Shown: positions 10,728 to 21,274 of the stretch, in pieces
Layout of the letters: the number at the start of each line of letters is the position of its first letter
Numbering within the stretch: the first letter of the stretch is position 1
NCBI GenBank assembly: GCA_016630955.3
Contig: CM049993.1
Coordinates: forward strand, 62,001 to 126,000
Direction of reading: 5' to 3'
DNA: 64,000 nt
Origin: Didymella arachidicola
Taxonomy: Eukaryota; Ascomycota; Dothideomycetes; Pleosporales; Didymellaceae
Notes under the pieces: model-generated
Told to the model about the DNA's origin: nothing
Database searches by the model: none
The model's input: the letters and a program-made list of their open reading frames with translations, nothing else
Position numbers and translations under genes: made by a program

Positions 10728-12294
10728 ATGCCCAACTCTAATCCCGACAAGGACTGCAACTCGCCACAGTCTGCAGAGAAACCTTATTTTCAGCAGGTTC
10801 AGCAAGTCCAGGATGGTCAGAAGCGACAGAACAAGCTAAGGACAGCATGTGACACCTGCCATTCTTCTAAAATCCGATGTTGTGGTGGGACGCCATGCAA
10901 AACATGCATACGACTTCACATCCCATGCGTTCGAAGTACATCCCGGCGACAAGGAAGGCCCAAAGGGATCCGGAATAAGAAAAGCTCGGAGAAAGGATCG
11001 GAAAACTCTACCGACACCAGCCGTCCAGACGACGCTAAATTGAGTCCAATGAGCTCATCTTTCTATGACATCGGTATGTGGGCCCTGTATCGCGTGTTAT
11101 GATGCATTTATAGCACTGCTGACGCATAATAAAGCTACTGCGGACTTGACAGGGCTCGTACCGAGTGAAGCTGACCCTTTTTGGGACTTTGTCTCCACCC
11201 AAAGCCCCGATGGTCTTGGTGTGTCCAACGGTACAGCTTCCTCTGGGGCTCTAACTGGGTTCAATGACATGTTCATGGATATCCCCCAAGACGTGTTCCG
11301 GTCTCTAGAGATATGGGAAGCCGATAAGGGCAAGGCACAAGTACAACAGCAGCAAAATGATTTTTCGAATCACGATTCTATTTACCACAACGATCTCGAG
11401 GTATCGGAGGTGCAAGATCATGTGCCTCAGGCCTCGTGCAACTGCTTGCAGTGGCTCGCAAAGCTACTTACCGATCTGAGGGCCGTAGCGCTGGACATCT
11501 CGAGCCCACAGCAGAGAGATGCAGTGTTGCTATGCACACGTAAGGCGAGTGACGTGTGGAAGCAAACGCTGCAGTGTGCTTTATGCCATGAGAAAAATAC
11601 TGAGGAGGTACTGTACCTATCCATCAGTGGGATTCGTATCGCTTTGCGTAACCTTGACACGCTTTTCGACCAGTTCGACGCGGACAGTGAAGACAGTCTC
11701 ACCACCAACACCGCCAGCAGCACCGACGGCAATGACGGCGGAGACATGGAGAGCGGCTCGGAAGATTTTCTCGGCTCCACCATTGGCCAGATGCTTAGCG
11801 GGGGTCTGCAGTTGCACAGCCACAATTCATCGGCGTCATCTGGAATGGCATCCTTGCTCTTACCTGCCGGCATGACGGATGGCGTATGTGATGATGGTTC
11901 GCGCAGGCGGCATTCGACTACTACGCCTCCAACACTCGGCAACCAGCGCTTTTCATCACTGGATAATAACCAGTCGGACGTTGAGTATCAACAGATCATA
12001 GCCACAATTGTTGCAGTGCGACTTGTGCGCACGATCCAGGAGATTTTGCAATTGGTCAAGGAAAGGTTGCAGTCGCGAGAAGTACCACCCTCGAGTTCAC
12101 CCAAGTCATCGTTCGAGCAATGGAACAGCGTTGATGTAGGGTTATCGACCGAGGATGCCGGTTTGCATTTCAGCACGGCGTTAAGAGAGAGCATAATGCA
12201 TTTGCAGTCCCTTATAGAAGCTACAAGTAGGATATCTAATATCCTAATATGCCGTCTACGTAGTATAAGCATTAGATATCTTAGGAGGTTATAG
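10728..12294 (+). CDS. AflR-type Zn2Cys6 transcription factor, 3' end eroded
   Basis: Pathway-specific regulator of the aflatoxin-regulator family. Exons are 10728..11073 and 11153..12294, with a 79-bp GTATGT...CAG intron in phase 1. The zinc cluster is C41-x2-C44-x6-C51-x5-C57-x2-C60-x6-C67 (CDTCHSSKIRC...PCKTC), followed by a basic linker RRQGRPKGIRNKK. The AflR C-terminal domain lies around CNCLQWLAKLLTDLRA and LYLSISGIRIALRNL, with a final heptad-like segment ending near LQSLIEAT. From about 12230 the DNA turns abruptly AT-rich and the last 20 or so codons (ISNILICRLRS...) look like translated spacer, so the native C-terminus is probably lost or altered. It likely controls the PKS and thioesterase genes. 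Whether it still works is unknown. Confidence 0.88.
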
Positions 12295-12430
12295 AATAAT
12301 GAAAAGAAACCTTTAATTACTATAATAAATTCCTTTAATAGTACAATAGGCTAGGCCTAAGATTAGCACCTTACTTATAGAATATCTTAAACCTCTAACC
12401 TAGAACTAGCCGCGTATAAGCTCTGCATCA
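12228..12430. repeat. AT-rich, TpA-rich RIP-like border (left)
   Basis: An abrupt change to A+T-rich sequence dense in TA dinucleotides begins inside the regulator's 3' end and stops near 12430. This texture is typical of repeat-induced point mutation relics in Ascomycota. No ORF of substance is present apart from the regulator tail. Confidence 0.6.
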
Positions 12431-13273
12431 GAGCCTTAGACTACTAAGTACGGTAACTACTGCATCCGCTCCAGCAACGGGTTGACCTTGTCTTACTTGC
12501 CCGCCTGGATAGTGTTCTGCGTCCGTCACTCGACGTTGGCCCACGCCTTGACCATCTGATCGCCCACCTGCGTCCACGCTGCGTCGCCATCGATGGGCAC
12601 CGTCGCCTGTATGGTGGACCTCGAAATACTGCGAACCCTGGCTTTGACCATCAACCGATGGCCACACGAAACAACTGTGCTCCGACTTCAGTCTGTCTCA
12701 GGCGCTGATAGGGCACGTCAAGTTCCCATGGCCGGTCAAGCGATCCCACGTTGATATGCCGGCGGCCTCGCTTTACAGGATTGGCCAATCCATGTTTGTG
12801 GCGGCAGTGCTCAGCTATCGAGTCATGACTTCGCTGCAATCTCTACAACTGGCATCTGGAGGTCTGCACCTATCCATCGAATTTGACTGCACGCGCGAAA
12901 TAGCCTGCTATGCCACAGACAATAACCTTGTGGGCTCTGTTCGTGTCGCTTCCGCACTAGATATTGAGGTCAGAGTAGGCACCGGATTCCAAGAAACTGC
13001 ACGCTGGTGAGTAAGAGCGGGGGGTGATGAGAGATATACAGCAGACAGAGAGAGGGCACCTTTTCAATGAAGCCATCACCTGCTGTTGCGAGGCAAGTGT
13101 CATGATGTTAAAGAAGTCCTGCAACAGGGGAACAAGAAATATAGAGATCAGGCGTTGTAACTTCGTCTCAAATCGAACTCCTTCAGGTCGTAAATGCGAG
13201 ACAAGAGTGTATGCAGGCGGACATATCAAGAACTTGTTACTGGTACTTCACTATGGAGCTTCCACTCGCCATT
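12431..13273. other. Unassigned relic DNA
   Basis: Base composition returns to normal and short open stretches occur on both strands, but each is interrupted. A minus-strand stretch about 12541-12600 reads VPIDGDAAWTQVGDQMVKAW, which looks coding-derived but meets stops on both sides. I do not recognise the source. It is probably the remains of another gene in the same fossil block. Confidence 0.4.
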
Positions 13274-14884
13274 CTAGCCAGTCGTGTTCGAACCACCACT
13301 CGTTGGTATCTGCCACGCCTCGGCCGCCGGCCCTTTACCCTCGTCGTATAGTATATATACCCTGTTATCGACAAAGGTTAAGTCACGCGTTGAGTCGACG
13401 GACGTGAGGCCGAGGTACGTTCGGTCTAGGTTCAACAGTTTTGCGATACGGCTCGACTGATCGGAAAATCCACTTAAGCAGTTCAATGATACCAGAGTCA
13501 GGTTATGCCGATCTTGACTAGCGAAAAGAATCAGATGTGTGAAGAACGCCCCTGTATTGGTCTGCGCGCATCGGGGGAGAGTGTCAGCCGTGAAGTAGTT
13601 TCGATCGTGTTCGGTGGTGACGCAGAGGGGCGTTTGTGGCGCTAACTTGAAGGCGAGGCCTTCATGCCGCTTGTTAGAGATACGCTATCGTATGATATAG
13701 CGCGCAAAACGCCATTCTTTCAGGATTACTCACTAGTAGGCGTTCCGAGAGCATTTGTCTCGATGTTGTGAGGGTATTGCTTCAAAGACTCATCCGTTCC
13801 GCCGAGATACAGGCGCAGATCTCGTCGACTCCCCACTAGCGCAGCTGCTATGGACGAGCCATCTTAGACAGAGATAGTCTGTTTGGTGCTCTATCAGGGC
13901 TGATAGTCTGTATTATTCTGAATGTACTTGGCAACGGTGAGAGAGTTCGCACCCAGCTCTTGGAAAAGCATAGTGATGATCTGGACCTTCGCGTCGAAGT
14001 TCTGGTACCAGTACGAGAACAGCCTGGAGAGGTCGGATGCGGTGTAGAGATCACTGAAGTTGTCGTTCCCCCAGACGCTAGGCTGATTTTTGTAGGGCGA
14101 CTGTCTCTCCGTCACGGTAGCGGTGCGCTGAAGAAAGTACACGCTCTTAGCCTATGTGCACTTCAGGCGTTAGTAGCTGAGTCTGATCGCACGAATGTGA
14201 CATGCTCAAGGACTGACCAACGCATTGCTAGTATTTGTATGGGGATATCCGGCGCTGCATGCTATTAGTGAAATGGTCTTGATGTCAGCGCCCTCATCGG
14301 TAAATGGTTGAAACGGTTCAGCTCTTCGTATCAGAGCTCCAGGCTGACTCGGAGACGACCGATAGATTGGGTTGCGGATAATAGACACGTTATTGACTGG
14401 TGTTGGAGCCTTCTGTCCAGTGGAGAGCGGCAATACTCAGTTTCTGGTACCGTGAGGTTGTGTTGTCTGGGATGGTTGTGTTGTTTGGGAGGGTTTGGTT
14501 GCCCTGACCGGAGGCAGTGGGTTGCGACTTGTTGCGGTGGGCAAGTGATTCCCCAACTCCGCCTCCGATCGCTGCAGCAGCGATGACAATGGCTCCTAGG
14601 CCGGCCAGTATCCAGAAGGTTCTACGGCGGAGGCGACGTACTGTGGCAGGTGGTGGTGGTGGTGATGGCGGAAGACTTTTGTGGTAGGCCGTACTCAACA
14701 TGTTCTTTTCAGAGACAATCTTGCTACCATCCTCAATCAGGCGCGCTATGAGGAAGCCTTTCGGATCGTATTCGGCGTAATCAACCTCGCGTCCTTGCGC
14801 GACTTGTGTGCTGTGTGCTTGAGCCCCAGGCGCCACTTCCAGTTCACTGTAATCAGGCTGCGATCCGCACTCCACGTATGCCAT
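13274..14884 (-). pseudogene. Decayed membrane-anchored fucose-specific-lectin-like gene
   Basis: Starts with an intact N-terminal exon from ATG 14884: a cytosolic tail, a proline run, RRLRRRTFWILAGLGAIV as start of a transmembrane segment, then an Asn/Thr-rich stalk and SIAALHW. Reading then hits TAA after TSQ but continues in frame as RVYYPQPNLSVVSESAW, followed by TGA where Trp is expected. After a shift come YPHTNTSNAL, an intron still holding a perfect CTAAC branch site, and VYFLQRTATVTERQSPY, WGNDNFSDLYTAS, FSYWYQNF. More stops follow before DGSSIAAAL and RRDLRLYLGGTDESLKQYP. The tail (VYILYDEGKGP) ends at 13274. Repeated lectin blades and the N-terminal anchor match the fungal fucose-lectin-like family. 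At least five stops and a frame change make it non-functional. Confidence 0.65.
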
Positions 14885-15221
14885 ATTCTAGGAACGATTA
14901 GTGAAGGTCGAGCGCCTATAGCTTGACAATTCAAAGCCTACTTGTTGTACAGGAGTCAGAAGAGTATAGCACCGGCCACCAGGTAGAAGAAGACAGTGTG
15001 TTAGGAGCGTGCACAGCAAGGCTCAAGCACAAAGCCATCGGAAGAGTTGTCGCGCAGATGGGAAGTTGCAGACGTTTTGCAGCCTTTCGTCTCCTCGGGT
15101 ATGTATGTCAGCTGGCCTTGGCCACGAATGAAGAAACGTCCTACCATGCATAAGCGCCGTCCCCAATTAAACAGAGCATTGTTGAGACAGCCCGCAGAGA
15201 CAATCCAACAGCGCTATCGCC
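14885..15221. other. Spacer between two divergent pseudogenes
   Basis: Non-coding DNA between the head-to-head lectin-like and GH63 pseudogenes; presumably the old bidirectional promoter. Nothing else is recognisable. Confidence 0.5.
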
Positions 15222-17085
15222 ATGCCGCTGCTCTGGCGGATCGTGTCGAGTACGCCTTTCTTCATAACGGCTTGCAGGCGTAATTTCTTCTGGCTTCTAC
15301 GCCTTCAATACTGCTCAGTCGCCATCAATGTTACGAATACTTCCTGGCTGACATGGGGGCCCTACCGTCCAAATCTGTACTTTGGATTCCGTTCATCGAT
15401 CCCAGACTCATTCCTCATGGGGTTTATGTGGACGAAGGGGGGCGATTTGGATAGTATACCCGTGGGTGAGTCGTCTACCGTCTCGGGAAGACTAGAATCT
15501 TCTAGCCAAAGGCTGATCTACCGTAGGCCTTCGAGACACTTGCGAGCATGATGATGGCACGGGAGGCTACGGCTGGTCTCAGTATGATACACGAGTTGGG
15601 GGCTCCCAAATTCTACACGACGACAGGCCACGACTCGATCTTACGACCGATTTCATCAAAGGTGACAGCGGTGATAGCTGGGCCGTACGAGTCATGGGTC
15701 GCTTGCGAAGTGGTGCGCCTCAAGATGCAACAACAGCCGTCATCTTTCACGTCGCTCTTGAGCAGGCAGGCGAAGGTCGCGCTGCGATGATGAAGTGCGA
15801 AAGCATGGACGCTTTTCAAGACCACCAAGCTGAGGATGAAGTGGCCTGCCACGGCGACACACTGAACCTTGGAGCTTTCGACATCCTTGTCACTGGAGAA
15901 GGTACGAATTTTGGCAAAGACAGTCTCACCCTAAGGAGCGTTCACGTGTTGGAAGACAAGATTTGGCAGGCAAAGTGTAATAGCTCCCTTCTTGCATTTG
16001 TTTGATCATTAAACGACTGCACACTGAATTCAACACGACGTGTTGCTTTCTACAGCTGTTTATTCAAAAACCAGCCATTTATCAGCTCCGAAAAGTGGCG
16101 AAAGCGCTGAGGCGGCCAACATGCATTTCATACAGGCCACATTTAGCGGCGACTTCGCCGTGACGTTCACGTATACAAACAACCAGGCTGCTTTTCTGGA
16201 TGGTAAGCTACGGATCGGCCCCAAACGAGTGTTTGCGGTGCACTAATGACTCTGTCGAAGCGTATGCAGTCGAGCAAAGCATTAGCGGTCTTCACTCTAC
16301 ATTCACCTCCGATGTAGACAAAGCCTTCCCAAGAACGGGCCCGTTTGTGGATGAAAAGTACGAAAATCTATCACAAGCACTGCTATCCAATCTACTAGAT
16401 GGTCTAGGCTTCTTCCATGGAGACAGCAGGGTGGACGCTTCGCACGCACCAGAACACGAAGAGACAGGATTAAACTTCTGGGAGAAAGCGGCGGCAGCAA
16501 TGGCCAAAGCTCCAATCGTCAACACGGCGCCTACCTCTCTGCTGAATTTTACGCCCTTAAGACCATTCTTCCCACGAGGCTTCCTCTGGGACGAGGGGTT
16601 TCATCTTATCCAAGTCATAGAATGGGACCTGGATCTAGCCGTGGCCGTCCTTCGGAGCTGGTTTGGGCTCATGGACGCGGATGGCTGGATTGCTCGCGAG
16701 CAGATCCTTGGACCCGAGGCGCGCAGCAAAGTTCTAGATCCAGTATCCGCATTACGCGAACCCTCCGACACTATCTCTGCTGTTTCCGATACTGATCTCG
16801 AAGCTCGCTATGAAATCTGTCTACACTGGCCGGCCATCCGCATACATGTCGTCACCAGCCGAGGCCGCTGCTATGTTGAGGGAGCTGTATCAATTGCTGG
16901 CTCGTCGCTATCGATGGTTCCGCCGTACACAGGCGGGAGATTTTGGAAACTCGTACCCCCGTCCAGAAGGCGCAGTTCCTGGGGAAGGGTATCGATGGCG
17001 TGGCAGAACGCCAAGGCACACTTCGACCAGTGGACTGGATAACTATCCCTAAGCTGATCCGCCGCATCCCGCCGAGCTACATGTC
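15222..17085 (+). pseudogene. GH63 mannosyl-oligosaccharide glucosidase pseudogene, truncated
   Basis: Glucosidase I removes the terminal glucose from N-glycans in the ER. Readable exons with good junctions: 15222..15465, 15527..15976, 16056..16202, 16261 onward. They give WGPYRPNLYFGFRS, CEHDDGTGGYGWSQYDTR, LDLTTDFIKG, WAVRVMGRL, IWQAK, NMHFIQATFSG, GLGFFHGDS, PFFPRGFLWDEGFHL and GWIAREQILGPEARSKV, all family hallmarks. Near 16735 the frame shifts; the sequence continues in another frame as IQYPHYANPPTL, YRWFRRTQAGDF and GYRWRGRTPRH. A TAA follows after GLDNYP, then ELHVEYT and a stop at about 17085. The rest of the catalytic domain is missing where AT-rich DNA begins. A start at 15222 lacks a convincing signal peptide. 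A functional copy must exist elsewhere if the pathway is active. Confidence 0.85.
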
Positions 17086-17330
17086 GAATATACCTAGCTT
17101 AAGAAGTTCTATAGAACTTGTAGAATTTTAACCCAAGATTTCTCTTATAATATATACACAATAGAGTAAGTTTTAGTATAGTCTTAGTAAAAGTACGCTA
17201 TTTAGTGTACTACGCCGCTTAGTATATATCTATGTTATTTTAGTTAAGATTTTAAAGAGATATAATCCAATAGGATAGGATAGTAGACTAAGTAATAATA
17301 AGGTAGAAATTATCTATATGCTATAGATAG
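17086..17330. repeat. AT-rich, TpA-rich RIP-like border (right)
   Basis: About 245 bp of strongly A+T-rich, TA-dense sequence begins exactly where GH63 similarity ends and gives way to normal sequence near 17330. It mirrors the left border at 12228-12430. Confidence 0.6.
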
Positions 17331-17572
17331 GTAGATGGCTAGGTAGATACAGCAACCCGCCGATGCAAAGGCAGCTAACAAAGCCTATGCGGCTTGCAGT
17401 ATACAAAAGAAACCCAACGTAACGCCGGCAGTGTGATGGAGGATGTGGTATCATATTCAAAAGAAGCGACTGGAAACAACCGCAATGTGGTGGTGATTTT
17501 GTGGTGGGTTGTGTAGTCGATATATCGGTGTCTCCGCCCGAGATGCAGTGCGGTGGAGGATTATGGTAGCGA

Positions 17573-20507
17573 TCACCGCTTCTCGAGCCACTTTGCAAAG
17601 CGGCCTTTTTCGTGCGCGCCAGTAGCTTCGAGGTGCGTGCTGCGCTCGTACAGCTCCTGTTCTGATTAGCTTCTTTGCCACCCGAGACGCGGTAAAACTC
17701 ACATCGTCGTCCTTGGAGATCTTGATGTCCAGGATGAGATGCCTGACCTCCTCGCACTTCTGCCATGCGGGGTACGGGGTGCCCTGCGCGCGCTGTATAC
17801 CCACAATGACATCGCCCATGATCTCGAACTTGCGCCAGTTGATCCTCTCCTTGCCTACGACGCCGCCGGGCGGGGCTTCCTTGCTGTCCCTCTGCCCCGG
17901 CCCGCCTCCACCTGTAGCACCGGTGAAGACGGCGCTGCCGGGATGCGGGCTGAAGCTGGGGGGAATCGGTTTTGTGCCGACAAACGTCGAGCTGCCTTCG
18001 CTTGCGCTGACAAGGTCGCGGCGGTAGAGGGGCAGGTACGGTATACGCTCACCAGAGCTATTCTCCCAGGCGAGGCGGTAGGCGAAGTGGCTCTTCTGGG
18101 TGCCCATGAGGATGTCGAGTTTGAGGAAGTCGTGATTGACGGGCTGGGGAACGAGGTCTCTTGTGGCGATGAGGCGGTGGACGGCGGTGCTCTTGACGCC
18201 TGCGATGATGGCGCCGAGCGAGTTGTAGTTGTTGAGCTTGCGCACCTGGCGGGCGATGCGCATCCACTTCTCGAGCATGAGGGCGCGGTGCTTGGGCTTG
18301 TCGCGCAGGAGGGTGTAGTTTTGCACCACGCAGGCGACGTGGTTGAAATGTGCGGCCATGCGGGTCACGTTCTCGAGCTGCTTGCATTGCTTCTTGGCCT
18401 CAGTGGAGAGGGACACGTGTCGGACGAGATCGCGGGGGCGGACGGAGGAGAACATGATCCAGTCGATGCGCGTCAGCTCTCTGGCGATGACGTCGTCGTC
18501 AAAGGCCATGAGTTGGTGCCATTGCATCTTGGAGAGCGGTTTGATAGGGTTGGGTTCGAGTTGGCGGGCGAGTCTTTCATTGCGCTCGACTTGGGTTACG
18601 AGGGTCAGTGACGAGCCGCTGGTCGATTTTGACCCAGCAGTCATGCTGCTGCGGGCCACGGACAGTCTGTCGGAGCCCATGGACATGTGTCCAATGGCGC
18701 GTGTGAAGTCGTCGTCTTCCGAGTCTTCGTCGAGGACTGTGTTGTAGAAAGCGGGCAGCTGGTCGTTCTGGGCGCGTTGGCGGTCACTGCAGGCCCAGTC
18801 GGTGTCGTCGTCATCGGCGACCATGTCGAGGTCGCGGAGGATCTCCATGGCGGCTACCGAGAACTCGCGGTTCGCTGCCAGCGTGGATGCAAACTTGCGG
18901 ATCAGCTTGCGGGTGGTGGGGTAGGCAAAGTCGCCGGGGTAGTAGGCGACCCATTGGTGGAGGACTGCGAGGTAGCGCAGCTGTGCGATGACGCGGATCA
19001 GGGGCAGGTCCTTGTTCTTGACCAGGGCGTCGAAGCGCTTGAGGATGGCCTCGAGCAGCTGGCTGGGGGTGGCGAACCTGCGGTACAGGGCGAGGAAGAC
19101 GGAAACAAACTTGGTGTCGTTTTTGGACATGGGCTGGGCCAGCAGGCGGTCGACGAGCTGGTCGAAGGTGTAGCCGTTCTCGTCGGACGGCTGCATGGTC
19201 ATGATGCTGCGGGCCGTGTCTGAGCCGTCGGCCGAGTCCTCCGAGTCGTAGCCCGGCGACTCTTCGTTGAAGAAGGTCTTGTTGACATTGCTGGGCTTGT
19301 AGCGGTGGCTGCGGCCGCCGAGGGAGCCCTTGCGCGAGTACTGGGAGGAGATTTCGGAGCTCGCGCGCTCGTGCTTCTTGGCCCAGAGGTCCTTTTGGGT
19401 CATGGACAGGACGGCAGACGAGTTGGCGCGGCGGCGGGACGAGGCCTGGGAGCGCGGGCGGCGGGCGGCGATGGCAGCACGGATGACGACGGACAGACAG
19501 GCGCGGTGGGTGTCGGGGGCGGACTCGGAGGTGGTGAAGACGCTGATGTCGCCGAGGAAGGACCTGGCCTTGTGCTCGACGACGGCCGGATCGACCTCGC
19601 GGTGGGCCGGGTGCTGGTCGCACTTGCAGGCGGCGAGGACGAACGGCAGGCGCGACTTGGCGAACATGTTCAGGACGTCGGGCACGCGGGCGAGGCTGTC
19701 CTGGCTGGTGACGTCGTAGAGGGCGACGGCGGCGTCGATGCGCGGGGTGGCCATGTCGTGGGTGGTGTCGGGCCATCGGATGTGGTGGCGGTCGCCCACC
19801 TGGACGTCGTTGATGGACATTTCGAAGAAGCGCACGAGGTACGGGGTGCCGTCGATGGTCCACTTGCGGCGGCACTCGGCGGGAGCGGTCGCGTCGGGCA
19901 GCCCCAGGGCGCGGCGGATGAAGGTCGACTTGCCGGCGCCGCGGGCGCCCAGGACGGCGAAGTTGAGGTCGGACAGCACGGGCGTGTCGTTGGCACTGCT
20001 GTTGGTCGAGGGCGAGGGCGAGGGCGAGGGCGAGGGCGAGTGCCCGTCGGCCTGGCCATGGCTCTCCTGGCGACGGGCGGCGTGCGTGGGGCTCAGCGGG
20101 CCTTGGGTGTCGGACGAGCTGTCGGCGCCGTCGTCGTCGTTGTGCATGTTGTCGTCGTCGCCGTCGTCGCCATGGTCGCCGTCGACGTGCTCCTCGGCGG
20201 TGCTCGCAACGACGGCCTGGGGGAAGTGGTAGCGCTGGAAGAAGCTGTCGTTGGCAATGGCGCTGGCGGCGTGGTGGTCGTCGGGCTGGTCGTCGGGCTG
20301 GTCGTCGGGCTGGTCGTCGGGCTGGTCGTCGGGCTGGTCGTCGGGCTGGTCGTCGGGCTGGTCGTCGGGCTGGTCGTCAGGCTCGGCCTGCTGGTGCGCG
20401 CTGCCAGGCGACAAGGGCGCCGAGTGCGCGCGCGACTTGAGCCCCGGGCGCCGTGCACTGCCAGCAGCGCCCGCCTGCATCGACTGCGTCTTCCCTTCGC
20501 GCGACAT
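17573..20507 (-). CDS. Ras guanine-nucleotide exchange factor with N-terminal Ras-like domain (CDC25 type)
   Basis: Activates a Ras-family GTPase. Exons: 17703 upward and 17573..17656, joined across a 46-bp GTGAGT...CAG intron; the last exon encodes ELYERSTHLEATG and ends at KWLEKR. Reading through the intron instead gives a basic nonsense tail. I place the start at ATG 20507 (MSREGKTQ), but the frame is open to 20906 with upstream ATGs, so the N-terminus is uncertain. Order: low-complexity region with eight DDQP repeats and SP repeats; Ras-like P-loop domain (VLGARGAGKST near residue 187) whose NKxD motif reads CKCD; RasGEF_N (FDQLVDRLLAQP...) near 440; catalytic RasGEF domain (IARELTRIDWIMFSSVRPRDLV) from about 660 to the C-terminus. 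It is a housekeeping-type signalling gene beside the fossil block. Confidence 0.92.
20278..20381. repeat. 12-bp in-frame tandem repeat encoding DDQP
   Basis: Eight tandem copies of a 12-bp unit (gtcgtcgggctg on the + strand) inside the Ras-GEF gene. Copies are almost identical, so the array is probably length-variable between strains. Being a multiple of three it keeps the frame. Confidence 0.95.
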
Positions 20508-21274
20508 TTCCCGGGTTGGCGCTCTGGCGCTCAGACGCCGTGCGCAGCGTACTGGCTCGCGTGTGACGGCCGCCCAAGCAGAGGTGCTGCGTCGCGGCGG
20601 CCAGACATTGGGCGGTGGGCGGAGGGCGGCGGCGCTCAGGCGGGCGCGCGAGACGGTGGCAGGGCAGTCGGTGGCCGTGGTCGTGGGCAAAGGGGCCGTC
20701 GCGGTGCTGTCACGGGCTGTGTCTGCATCTCCGTCGTCGTCGTCGTCGTCGTCGTCGTCTCGAGCCATGCCACCGCGGGGCGCGCTAGCAACTGCACCAT
20801 CATCTGTGCACGCCCGCTCGGCCCCACCCACGACGGCCAGGATGGGATGCTTGGGCTGGCTGTGCTGTCTCGCCTGCGAGGTCATCTGCAACAGCACTAC
20901 CGGCACAACAGCTCCATGACAGCGCTACACTCTCGACATCTCTACAGTCTCAACAGCTCCACTCTCTGCAAGAGCTCTACACTCTACACCAACTCTGCAC
21001 TCTCTGCAACAGCTCTACAGTCTGCATCAACGCTACGAGCCGTTGCTTGTAGTATCGTGTATTGAAACTTCTGCACCGCTTCAATTGCAGGCTTCACAAC
21101 TCAACATGTGCAATGAGCGTGTGCAATCGTCTACCCCGGTGGAGCAGTCGCGTTGGAACTGACAGGCTTCACCGCCTTATCGTTTTACCTCCAAACACAC
21201 CTTGACCATGCACCTCAAAACGTGCAGTCACCCTCGACGGGGCGTCAACCTCGACATCTCGTGCTACAACCAGC
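20508..21274. other. Intergenic region between Ras-GEF and phosphatase
   Basis: Divergent 5' flanks. The Ras-GEF frame stays open to 20906 and includes a poly-Asp codon run (20725-20760), so part may be coding. From about 20930 to 21040 there is a loose CTCTACA/CTCTGCA pyrimidine-rich repeat. Confidence 0.5.

Noticed and set aside
16000..16055. GTTTGA donor at 16000 for the GH63 second intron
   Set aside because: It leaves the next exon in a frame that stops quickly; donor at 15977 (GTAATA) restores QAKSVYSK and the family pattern.
18811..19875. 354-codon Arg/Pro-rich frame on the minus strand
   Set aside because: Shifted frame of the Ras-GEF coding exon; no domain, extreme composition.
19305..21065. 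586-codon open frame on the + strand, Gly/Val-rich
   Set aside because: It is the antisense of the GC-rich Ras-GEF gene; the repeats VVGLVVGL and GRGRGRG are just the complement of DDQP and SP repeats.
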